Part shown: one piece after another, positions 50,042-57,011 of the stretch
How positions within the stretch are numbered: the first letter of the stretch is position 1
How the letters are laid out: the number at the start of each line of letters is the position of its first letter
From: Cloacibacillus sp.
GTDB lineage: Bacteria > Synergistota > Synergistia > Synergistales > Synergistaceae
Length of the DNA stretch: 57,011 bases
Assembly: GCA_036655895.1 (NCBI GenBank)
Contig: JAVVPF010000020.1
Location: forward strand, 1 to 57,011
Reading direction: 5' to 3'
Notes under the pieces: generated by a model
The model's database searches: none
What the model saw: the letters and a program-made list of their open reading frames with translations, nothing else
Told to the model about the DNA's origin: nothing
Made by a program: the position numbers and the translations under genes

Positions 50042-52510
50042 GTGAAAAAATATATCCAAAAGGCCGGCAGGCTTTATTTGAAAGACGATTTGCAGCACGC
50101 CATGCAGGACATCCTGAAATATCCACTCACCTTTATAGAGGCAGGGCCCGGCTTCGGAAAAACGACGGCCGTCAACGAATATCTGGAAAATAACGCGCCG
50201 GACCACGAAACGTACTGGCACACCTTCCTCGGCGAGCCGACCGACAAAGCATGGAAAGCCCTCTGCGCGCTCATAAGCCGCGCCGCTCCCGCCACCGGCA
50301 AATACCTGCAAAAACTGGCCGCCCCCAGCCTCGACACACTTTACGAAATAACCTCCATGATGCACACCCTAAAATGCGCCAAAAACACCGTCATCGTCGC
50401 AGACAACTATCAGCTCGCCGCCTTTGCCATACCTATCCGGCTGCTCTACGCGCTCTCGCTGCACGGCTGCGAAAAACTGCACATCGTCGTCATCTCCCAT
50501 CCAATAAGCGAAGAAAACCTGACCTTCGCGGCAAACCCGCACATGCTGCACATCCAGCAGGAACGCTTTGTCTTTAGCGAACAGGACGTAATAAAGTGGT
50601 TCGCCTACTGCGGCGCGCAGCTCAGCGAGGAAGAGGCGGGCCTCCTCATGCGTACCACCGACGGATGGGCCGCCGCGCTCCGCCTCCAAATGGAAAGCCG
50701 CCTCGCCACAGGCTGCATAAAAGACGCCCACGGCATCTTCGGCCTTCTCGAATCGGCTATATGGGACAAACTTACAGCAAAAAGAAAAAAAGAACTGCTC
50801 TGCCTCTGCCTGCCGGAGAGCTTCACCGCAGCGCAGGCCGCGGTAATGACAGGCAAAGCGCGCCTCACCGAAGAAGACCGGCGCTGGCTCTCGCACCTGC
50901 TCTTCTGCCGTTATGACGGACAAAATAAAACCTACCTCCTGCACTCCCTGCTTAGGGAATATCTACAGGAAAAATTCTCCGCCGAAAGCGCCTCATTCTG
51001 CGCCGAAGCGAAACGCCGCGCCGCTGACGGGTGCGCGGCGGCCGGAGATATACTCTCCGCCTCGCGCTTCTACAGCGAAATAAAAGAATACGCCTCACTG
51101 CTCTCAGTGATAGAAAAATGCCTCAACGTCTCCGAAATTATATGGTACGCGGGAGCGGAACTCTTCGACGACATACGCGACAACTGCCCCGCGGAAATAC
51201 TCGACGCCCACCCGGAACTGATGGTAAAAATCTGCATGGGCGCCTTCACTTCGGGCCGCTATGAACTCTCCGCCAGCTACTATAAGCTCATGGGCGAAAT
51301 AATAGCGCGCATCACAGCACGCGACGCGCAGTACGGCCGCGCCCTGAGCGGCGAGCTTGAACTCTTCAAATTCCTCATGGCCTTCAACGACATCCCCAAA
51401 ATGTGCGAAGCGCACGAATGCGCATGGGAGATACTCAGAGGCCCAGCAAAATTCCTCTCATTCAAAACCACATGGACCTTCGGCGTTTCCTCAGTCGCCT
51501 GCATGTTTTGGCGCGAAAGCGGAAAACTCGACCAGGAAACGCACGAGGTGCGCGCCGGAATGCCCCGCTACTACAGCCTCACAAAAGGCCACGGCATGGG
51601 AGCCGCGGACGCCATGGAAGCCGACGCAGCACTGCTTCGCGGAGAAGACCAGCTTGCAGAAGAACGCGCCATAAGGACCCTATACCTCGCGGAGCAAAAC
51701 GCGCAGGACAGCATCTCCTTCTGCGCCGAACTCACGCTTGTGCGCGTCGCGATACTGCGCGGCGACGCCGCCAAATACGCAGACTTCACAGGCAGGATAA
51801 ACAGGCGCGCCTTCGAAAGCGCCGACCACTACAGCATGAAAACAGCGGAACTTTGCATCGGCTTCATAGCGGCGGAACTTCGGACAGAAAGCCTCTGCCC
51901 CGAAAGCATAAGAAACCCGCTCTCCATCATCAGCTCCATCGCCGCCCCAGCGCTGCCCTTTGCGCACATAGCCGTAGCAAAATATCTGCTCGACACAGAC
52001 CTCGCCCATTTCCGGGCGTTAATAGGCTCCTTCACCGCAACGACGGAACGCTTCCACATGCTCCTCCCGAAAGTATACTTCCTCATATACACCGCCATAG
52101 AAAGAGAAGCCTCCTCCGACGCCGCCGCGGCAAAAAAAGCGCTGAACGAAGCGCTCGACATAGCGCTGCCAGACCGCGTATACATGCCATTTGCCGAAAA
52201 CTACCCGGCCATCCAAAAAATATTGACAGAAGCTCTCCGTGAACGCGGCGAAGAAGAGGCAAAAAAAATTCTGCGCCTCGGCGAAAGGCTTGCCGCGGGG
52301 ATAAAAAAAATCAAAAGCAGCGACAGAGAAAACAGCGACCTCACCACAAGAGAGCTGCAGGTAGCGCTGCTCCTAAAAGACGGCATGACCACAAAAGCAG
52401 CAGCCGCCGCCCTCTGCATGAGCGACTCAAACGTCCGTTCCGTCAAAAAAAGGATATACTCAAAACTCGGCATCCACTCAAAAATAGAGCTGCTCAAAAA
52501 AGATATATAA
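50042..52510 (+). CDS. Large LuxR-family (LAL/MalT-like) transcriptional regulator
   Basis: The 822-residue protein has an NTP-binding STAND-type module with Walker A EAGPGFGKTTAVNEYL near 40 and VIVADNYQLA as a Walker-B-like block. A long helical-repeat middle follows (about 300-740). The C-terminal LuxR helix-turn-helix reads LTTRELQVALLLKDGM and CMSDSNVRSVKKRIYSKLGI. This is the MalT/LAL plan, where inducer and ATP drive oligomerisation and activation. The start chosen is the GTG at 50042 with AGGGG about 10 nt upstream; TTG at 50021 is possible. The regulated genes are unknown; the surface protein gene lies next downstream. Confidence 0.85.
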   Translation: MKKYIQKAGRLYLKDDLQHAMQDILKYPLTFIEAGPGFGKTTAVNEYLENNAPDHETYWHTFLGEPTDKAWKALCALISRAAPATGKYLQKLAAPSLDTLYEITSMMHTLKCAKNTVIVADNYQLAAFAIPIRLLYALSLHGCEKLHIVVISHPISEENLTFAANPHMLHIQQERFVFSEQDVIKWFAYCGAQLSEEEAGLLMRTTDGWAAALRLQMESRLATGCIKDAHGIFGLLESAIWDKLTAKRKKELLCLCLPESFTAAQAAVMTGKARLTEEDRRWLSHLLFCRYDGQNKTYLLHSLLREYLQEKFSAESASFCAEAKRRAADGCAAAGDILSASRFYSEIKEYASLLSVIEKCLNVSEIIWYAGAELFDDIRDNCPAEILDAHPELMVKICMGAFTSGRYELSASYYKLMGEIIARITARDAQYGRALSGELELFKFLMAFNDIPKMCEAHECAWEILRGPAKFLSFKTTWTFGVSSVACMFWRESGKLDQETHEVRAGMPRYYSLTKGHGMGAADAMEADAALLRGEDQLAEERAIRTLYLAEQNAQDSISFCAELTLVRVAILRGDAAKYADFTGRINRRAFESADHYSMKTAELCIGFIAAELRTESLCPESIRNPLSIISSIAAPALPFAHIAVAKYLLDTDLAHFRALIGSFTATTERFHMLLPKVYFLIYTAIEREASSDAAAAKKALNEALDIALPDRVYMPFAENYPAIQKILTEALRERGEEEAKKILRLGERLAAGIKKIKSSDRENSDLTTRELQVALLLKDGMTTKAAAAALCMSDSNVRSVKKRIYSKLGIHSKIELLKKDI

Positions 52511-52798
52511 AAACAAAGCTCCGCAGCGGCGGCCGTTCAATAAAAAAATCCGGCAAACTTTATTTTTTTGTTCGTGCTGCCGCACGCCTGGAAAAATCCG
52601 CGCGCATCAACGCCTCGCGGCGCACGCCGTTACATTTCAAACATCCACCTCTATCAAAATTACCTTCGCCGCCCCCCCAAATGGGGGGTTCGTTATTTTT
52701 GCTTAGATGTTATAAACACAGAAATGTATCAAAGTTGAAAAGGCGCGGACCACTTCTGCGCTTTAAAAATTATAAAAATTTTTGCGGGGGGTATTTTT
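52511..52798. other. Intergenic region with homopolymer tracts
   Basis: The region contains C7 (52672-52678) and G6 (52683-52688) facing each other across AAAT, then a T-rich stretch; together they could form a weak terminator for the regulator gene. A second G6 tract (about 52786-52791) serves as the ribosome site region of the surface protein gene. No clear promoter was found. Confidence 0.5.
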
Positions 52799-55700
52799 AT
52801 GGAGGTTCTGAAAAGCGAAAGCGGCGTACACAAATCGAACAAGCGCGAAGATATGGCGCACGCCGGAGCGGGGAAACCGTCAAGCATTTGGCTGATTGCC
52901 GTGCTGGTAGGCTTCCTCTCCTTTGCCTCGTTCTTAATGCTGCGCTCACAGGCGGTGGATACCGACACCATATACGTAAGCAGCCGCGCCGAGCTTGAGG
53001 AAATTGCTGCGAATGTAAACGCCGAATCCGATGACTACGCCGGCAAGACCGTAATTCTAAGCTGCGACTTACACCTGAGCGGTGCGGAGTGGACGCCTAT
53101 AGGGGGCGGCGGCAACAACAGCATTAAATTCCAAGGTATATTTGACGGCGGAGGCCATACTATATACGGCCTCTCAATAGACCGGACCGATAACCCAGCA
53201 GGAAATAATGTCGGTCTCTTCGGTCTCATCGGCGCGACCGCTGTCGTCCGTGATCTGAATGTCTCCGGGGACGTCAAAGGGAATGACACTGTTGGTATCA
53301 TTGTAGGGAAGAGCGCAGGAGGCAGGGTCGAAAGCTGTGCCGCCACCGGCCGTGTAAATGCGGCTGTAGTTACGGCTGGAGGCGTCGTCGGTTATAGCAA
53401 TGGCGGCGTTATCATTAACTCCTCCGCGGTAAATTGTAATATAAGCGCTTTGTATAGTAAGGCCGGCGGAATAGCCGGCGCTTTGGAGAGCGGCGCCTTA
53501 TTGGCAAATTGTGTCGTTCAAAGCTGCGATATATCACAAACATCCGAAGTAGATCCAAGAGATAACATGGTTGGCGGCGTCGCAGGCTTCGTAGAAGGCT
53601 CCACGGTGAAAAACAGCGTGGCGGATTGTTTGGTGACCTCAAAAGGCAGCGCCGGCGGCATCGTAGGACTGGCGGCGTACTATTCTTCGATATTGAACTG
53701 TTATTCGTCAGGTACGCTCGTGGCCGCGCAAACGACCGCCCGCCTTGGCGGGATAGCAGGAAAGGGTTTGGATGTCACAATCGAAAACTGCATCTCTTCC
53801 GCGGTGCTCAGCGGAGATGCCGCTGTGAAGGGCGGCATCATCGGAGATAGCAGCAGTACAACAAGTCTCAAAAACTGCGGATGGCTCTCTGGAACAGCGG
53901 GCAAAGCTTGCGGGAGCGGCACTCCGGGCACAGTGGTGAGCGTCGGCCCTCTTGCTCAGGTCGATAATTGTGTTACCTCCTTCACAGGCGTATCACCGTT
54001 TATCAGCGCCGACAGGAACACAGAGGGCGCCTCACAAATATTCCGCACGTGGCCAGGCTCAAGGCAAGATGCCGTATCGAGCATGGATTACACGGTAACG
54101 TCTAATGATACTGTGGTAACGTCTAATGATACAAACGGCTTTTTCGCGGGATTTACTCTTCCAGGCGCGTACACCGTATCAGCCTCGGGCAGCTTTGTAA
54201 GTTTTGTGCTAACACAGAAGAATGTGACGTTCAGCGGCTTAACTGTCTCGGATGGCGTCGTGCCGCCGCTTGCCGTCGTAATGAATATCACCTCAGATGA
54301 TGTATCGCCGCAGAGCGCGGAGATAAAGACGGCAGCCGGAGGCACGGCGGCGACGACCTCACTTGACTACTGGAGCGCCGCGAGTTTCGACACCGTGCAG
54401 CTCAGCTTCGACCATTATCCTTCCTTTACGGTAATAAGCGGCGACCCAGTGTGGAGCGTGAGCGGAGATGCCATCTCCATAGATAACAATCTTCGGGTCT
54501 CCGCAATGGGGACGGGCGGCGCGCAAATCGCCTCCGCCTCGGTCACCCTCTCCCTCACGGGGCTGAACGGAAAAATTGTCAGCAAAGATATGAGCTTCAC
54601 AGTCCGCCAGCGCGTGGCGGGCATAAGCTGCGACCTCGGCGAGCCGCGAAGCATGGACAGAAGCGCCGGTCAAACGCTCAAGCTGAACGCCGCCGTCCTT
54701 CCAGCCTATGCCTGCGACGCCGAAATAACATGGAGCAGCAGCAGCGCCGACATCGCCTCGGTAGACCAGTCCGGCGATGTGACGCTCTATAAGGCGGGCG
54801 CCGTGGATATAGCCGCTAAGACGAGGGACGGAGATTTCACTAAAACGCAGCGGCTCGATATATATATAACGCCGACATCGGTAGATATAAGCCCCGGGGC
54901 GCTTTCGCTAAAAAGAGGAGCGACGGAGACTCTTACAGCCGAGGTGCTGCCCGCTGATGCTTCCGTCTCAAACGATGTGACATGGAGCGTCGTCGGTGCC
55001 AGCGGCGTTGTCTCAATAGCCGCAACCGGCGGCTCTTGCGTCGTCTCCGCGCTCAAAGCTGGAACTTCGACCGTAAAGGCCGTCACGGGCAACGGCAAAT
55101 ATAAGGAGATAGCGGTCACTGTCACAAATGTGGAGGGTGAGGCCAAAGTCACCGCGGCCACAAAAACAGACGACGATAATTCCGGCGTTATAACGATTGC
55201 CCCCAACACAGCGGAGGATGTCGCCATATACGATGCTTTCGCCGGCCTGAGCGCAAATGGCTTTCTTCCCGCCAACATAACGCTGGGCGAAATAAAGGCC
55301 GTCCAGGCATCCAGCGCCGATATTGTCACGAGCGAGGACCTCTTCACCAAAGAGGCGATAACGGAAGCCGTCGCGAAATACTGGAATGTTGGAAGCGCGT
55401 CGCAGGATAAGATATACATAGTCAATGTCCAAAACACCGTGGCGTCTAAACAGCACGAGGGGGAGACGCTCTTTGCCAAATTCTGGCGCCTTCTCGTCTC
55501 TTTCTTCACGGCCGTCGAAAAACACGACAACGACTATCTGCCCATCCAGGCCGTATTCAGCATAACGTCACAAGACATAGCGGCGCTCCCAAAAGACATA
55601 CGCGACGGCCTCACCGCGGACAAATTCCTAAACGAGATATCTCTCTTTGCGGTAGTGCGAAGCGGCGACGTTCTGGCGCGCAGCCTCTGCGACGTCACAT

Positions 55701-57011
55701 CGGGCGACACCGGCAAATATATCGCAGTGACCAACTCGCCGGACGGCGGCTATACCATAACGACCCGCCTCCTGCTCTTCAACATGGAAGGCAAGGTGAC
55801 GCAGGGCGCCGGAGCCGCCTTCGTCCAGGCGGTCAATGTCACAAGCGGCGACAAAACGCGCGATGACAACTATTACCTGGTACAGGACGGTGCAAAGAAC
55901 GATACTTACGACCTTTGCCTCGCCTTCGCCGCAAAAACATCCCGCATGGCGAAACTGAACGTCGTTGTAAGCGGAGATAAGACAGACGCGCAGTGGGTCG
56001 TCTCCGGCGACATTATCAAAGAACAGTTCAGCGGAAGCGGCAGCAGGGAGATCGCAGAGGGCAGATATTCCGTGGCTTTCGCGGACTATGCCGGTTATAC
56101 CAAAGCAGTCTCCGGCTCCCTTGATGCGGCAATATCAGCCTTTGACCTCTGGGAGATAGAGGCAGTCTACAAAGCGGTCAAAGCGGCGGGCATAAGCCTT
56201 GACAAAAGCTCGCTGGTCATTGCCGAGGGCAAGAACGCGGCGCTCACTGCGACGCTCAGCCCCGACAACGCTTTGGCGGCCGGCATTGAGTGGACCAGCA
56301 GCGCTCCGTCTGTAGCGACGGTGGACGCCCTTGGCGTCGTAGCCGCGCGCAAAGCCGGAAGCGCCGTAATAACGGCGAAGACGGCAGACGGCACGGCATT
56401 AACCGCCCAGTGCTCCATAACCGTCTACGGCGACGCAAAAGATGCCCCTGGATATATGGAGCGGATACGTCCCGATATCGTCTCTTTGCAGCTTCCGCAA
56501 GGAACGCCGGCGGGCGTTGTAAGCGGCGCGGCGGAGTACATCCCCATTGACAAAGCCGGCGAGTTGACAGCCGCCTCCGCTCTTTTGCCAGAACATATAA
56601 CGGCGGGAGCGGGCGGCGTGGTCGCGGCCCATCCCTCTATCGTCTCAAAAGCCGTGGACTTTGTGCTTTCGGAGGATAAGAGCATTTCCATGGACAAGGT
56701 GATAACGCTCCCCGTAATATCCATAAGCGCGCAGGAGCATGGCAAGATCCTTGCGGCCGGCTTCAAAGTGAGCGGCGATATATTCGGAGCTGCCAAAGAG
56801 GTGTCGGAGATAAAGGTGATAAAAATATTCCCCGATGGGACGGGCGTCCTCTTTAAAAATATCTCAACGGTGCAGGAAATATCGGACAGGTGCGTCATGC
56901 TGCTGGATGCGGACAATGTGCCGGCGACCGGCCCCATAGATAAAACTGCGAGCTATGTCATGACCGTATTTATAGAAGACGGAGGCAGTTTCGACCTCTC
57001 GAAGCCGAACG
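52799..57011 (+). CDS. Large surface protein with GLUG and Ig-like repeats, 3' end missing
   Basis: The open frame runs 1,404 codons to the window end. The N-terminus has a 30-residue charged head and one membrane helix or signal (SIWLIAVLVGFLSFASFLML). Residues about 60-400 hold GLUG-like repeats (GGIVGLAA, GGVAGFVE, GGIAGALE, each followed by a Cys-Tyr/Ser-Gly type strand), typical of parallel beta-helix surface proteins. Big_2-type Ig-like domains follow near 610-690, 690-780 and 1130-1215 (ITWSSSSADIASVD, VTWSVVG, IEWTSSAPSVATVD). It is probably an adhesin or cell-surface fibre. A GGGGGG tract precedes the ATG. In this kind of organism a C-terminal sorting signal would be expected outside the window. 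Confidence 0.8.
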   Translation, partial: MEVLKSESGVHKSNKREDMAHAGAGKPSSIWLIAVLVGFLSFASFLMLRSQAVDTDTIYVSSRAELEEIAANVNAESDDYAGKTVILSCDLHLSGAEWTPIGGGGNNSIKFQGIFDGGGHTIYGLSIDRTDNPAGNNVGLFGLIGATAVVRDLNVSGDVKGNDTVGIIVGKSAGGRVESCAATGRVNAAVVTAGGVVGYSNGGVIINSSAVNCNISALYSKAGGIAGALESGALLANCVVQSCDISQTSEVDPRDNMVGGVAGFVEGSTVKNSVADCLVTSKGSAGGIVGLAAYYSSILNCYSSGTLVAAQTTARLGGIAGKGLDVTIENCISSAVLSGDAAVKGGIIGDSSSTTSLKNCGWLSGTAGKACGSGTPGTVVSVGPLAQVDNCVTSFTGVSPFISADRNTEGASQIFRTWPGSRQDAVSSMDYTVTSNDTVVTSNDTNGFFAGFTLPGAYTVSASGSFVSFVLTQKNVTFSGLTVSDGVVPPLAVVMNITSDDVSPQSAEIKTAAGGTAATTSLDYWSAASFDTVQLSFDHYPSFTVISGDPVWSVSGDAISIDNNLRVSAMGTGGAQIASASVTLSLTGLNGKIVSKDMSFTVRQRVAGISCDLGEPRSMDRSAGQTLKLNAAVLPAYACDAEITWSSSSADIASVDQSGDVTLYKAGAVDIAAKTRDGDFTKTQRLDIYITPTSVDISPGALSLKRGATETLTAEVLPADASVSNDVTWSVVGASGVVSIAATGGSCVVSALKAGTSTVKAVTGNGKYKEIAVTVTNVEGEAKVTAATKTDDDNSGVITIAPNTAEDVAIYDAFAGLSANGFLPANITLGEIKAVQASSADIVTSEDLFTKEAITEAVAKYWNVGSASQDKIYIVNVQNTVASKQHEGETLFAKFWRLLVSFFTAVEKHDNDYLPIQAVFSITSQDIAALPKDIRDGLTADKFLNEISLFAVVRSGDVLARSLCDVTSGDTGKYIAVTNSPDGGYTITTRLLLFNMEGKVTQGAGAAFVQAVNVTSGDKTRDDNYYLVQDGAKNDTYDLCLAFAAKTSRMAKLNVVVSGDKTDAQWVVSGDIIKEQFSGSGSREIAEGRYSVAFADYAGYTKAVSGSLDAAISAFDLWEIEAVYKAVKAAGISLDKSSLVIAEGKNAALTATLSPDNALAAGIEWTSSAPSVATVDALGVVAARKAGSAVITAKTADGTALTAQCSITVYGDAKDAPGYMERIRPDIVSLQLPQGTPAGVVSGAAEYIPIDKAGELTAASALLPEHITAGAGGVVAAHPSIVSKAVDFVLSEDKSISMDKVITLPVISISAQEHGKILAAGFKVSGDIFGAAKEVSEIKVIKIFPDGTGVLFKNISTVQEISDRCVMLLDADNVPATGPIDKTASYVMTVFIEDGGSFDLSKPN

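Noticed and set aside
51403-52242. Long ORF in the +1 frame within the LuxR-type gene
   Set aside because: It is an Arg/His/Pro-rich shadow typical of GC-rich coding DNA read out of frame.

Overview
The window looks like a chromosomal segment of an anaerobic, amino-acid-fermenting bacterium. The best fit is a Synergistetes member of the Cloacibacillus/Synergistes kind. This is inferred from gene content: gamma-glutamyltransferases, ornithine-cyclodeaminase-family enzymes, an Fe-S serine dehydratase, TRAP and tricarboxylate-type uptake systems, GltS symporters, M55 and M14 peptidase-like proteins, EFR1-type ferredoxin flavoprotein, FCD-type GntR regulators. Most of the DNA is GC-rich with strong G/C third positions. 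The block from about 26,640 to 32,480 is clearly AT-rich and looks acquired. No phage genes, insertion sequences, CRISPR array or rRNA operon were seen.

Layout. 1-2,700: start of an SSS-type symporter (-), an enoyl-CoA hydratase/isomerase (+), a DapB-fold dehydrogenase of the 2,4-diaminopentanoate dehydrogenase kind (-) and a 36-residue membrane protein. 3,091-7,955: tRNA-Arg(CCU), two paralogous secreted proteins (one ending in a PDZ-like region), another secreted protein, a TPR protein, a frameshifted histidine phosphatase and a GntR/FCD regulator, all on the minus strand. 8,231-10,829: ornithine-cyclodeaminase-family protein plus fused Fe-S serine dehydratase. 10,967-15,890: UvrA-like ABC protein, a promoter-repeat-terminator unit, MATE transporter, exonuclease III. 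15,956-26,559: flavin oxidoreductases, a two-component system, then a secreted DUF6305-like protein, a DctM-like permease, a 47-residue membrane protein, an M14-like enzyme and two gamma-glutamyltransferases. 26,733-32,471: the AT-rich island with GntR regulator, TctB, TctA, TctC and an IlvD/Edd dehydratase. 33,207-34,187: a polycysteine leader ORF, a terminator and cysE. 34,663-38,400: orphan TRAP binding protein, DHCW cupin, tRNA-Ala(GGC), acyl-CoA synthetase behind a T-box leader. 38,552-44,968: ychF, then a five-gene operon (M55 peptidase, ROK kinase, two GltS, ornithine-cyclodeaminase-family protein). 45,011-57,011: YafQ/DinJ-type toxin-antitoxin pair, typA, DUF815 ATPase, EFR1-type flavoprotein, large LuxR-type regulator, and the start of a large surface protein with GLUG and Ig-like repeats.

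Two regulatory elements stand out. Upstream of cysE there is a short ORF with three consecutive Cys codons, followed by an intrinsic terminator. It has no Shine-Dalgarno site and its ATG falls about where a promoter would start transcription. This is the layout of a cysteine-responsive attenuator. Upstream of the acyl-CoA synthetase there is a complete T-box leader whose specifier reads UAC (Tyr). This links an acyl-CoA ligase to tyrosyl-tRNA charging and suggests a tyrosine-supply role through the aryl-acid (reductive carboxylation) route. A third candidate is a strong promoter, three 35-bp GGAGGA-containing tandem repeats and a terminator ahead of the MATE gene, either a small RNA or a structured leader.

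Metabolically the genes describe uptake and breakdown of peptides, gamma-glutamyl compounds and amino acids, with several specialised acid importers and local transcriptional control.
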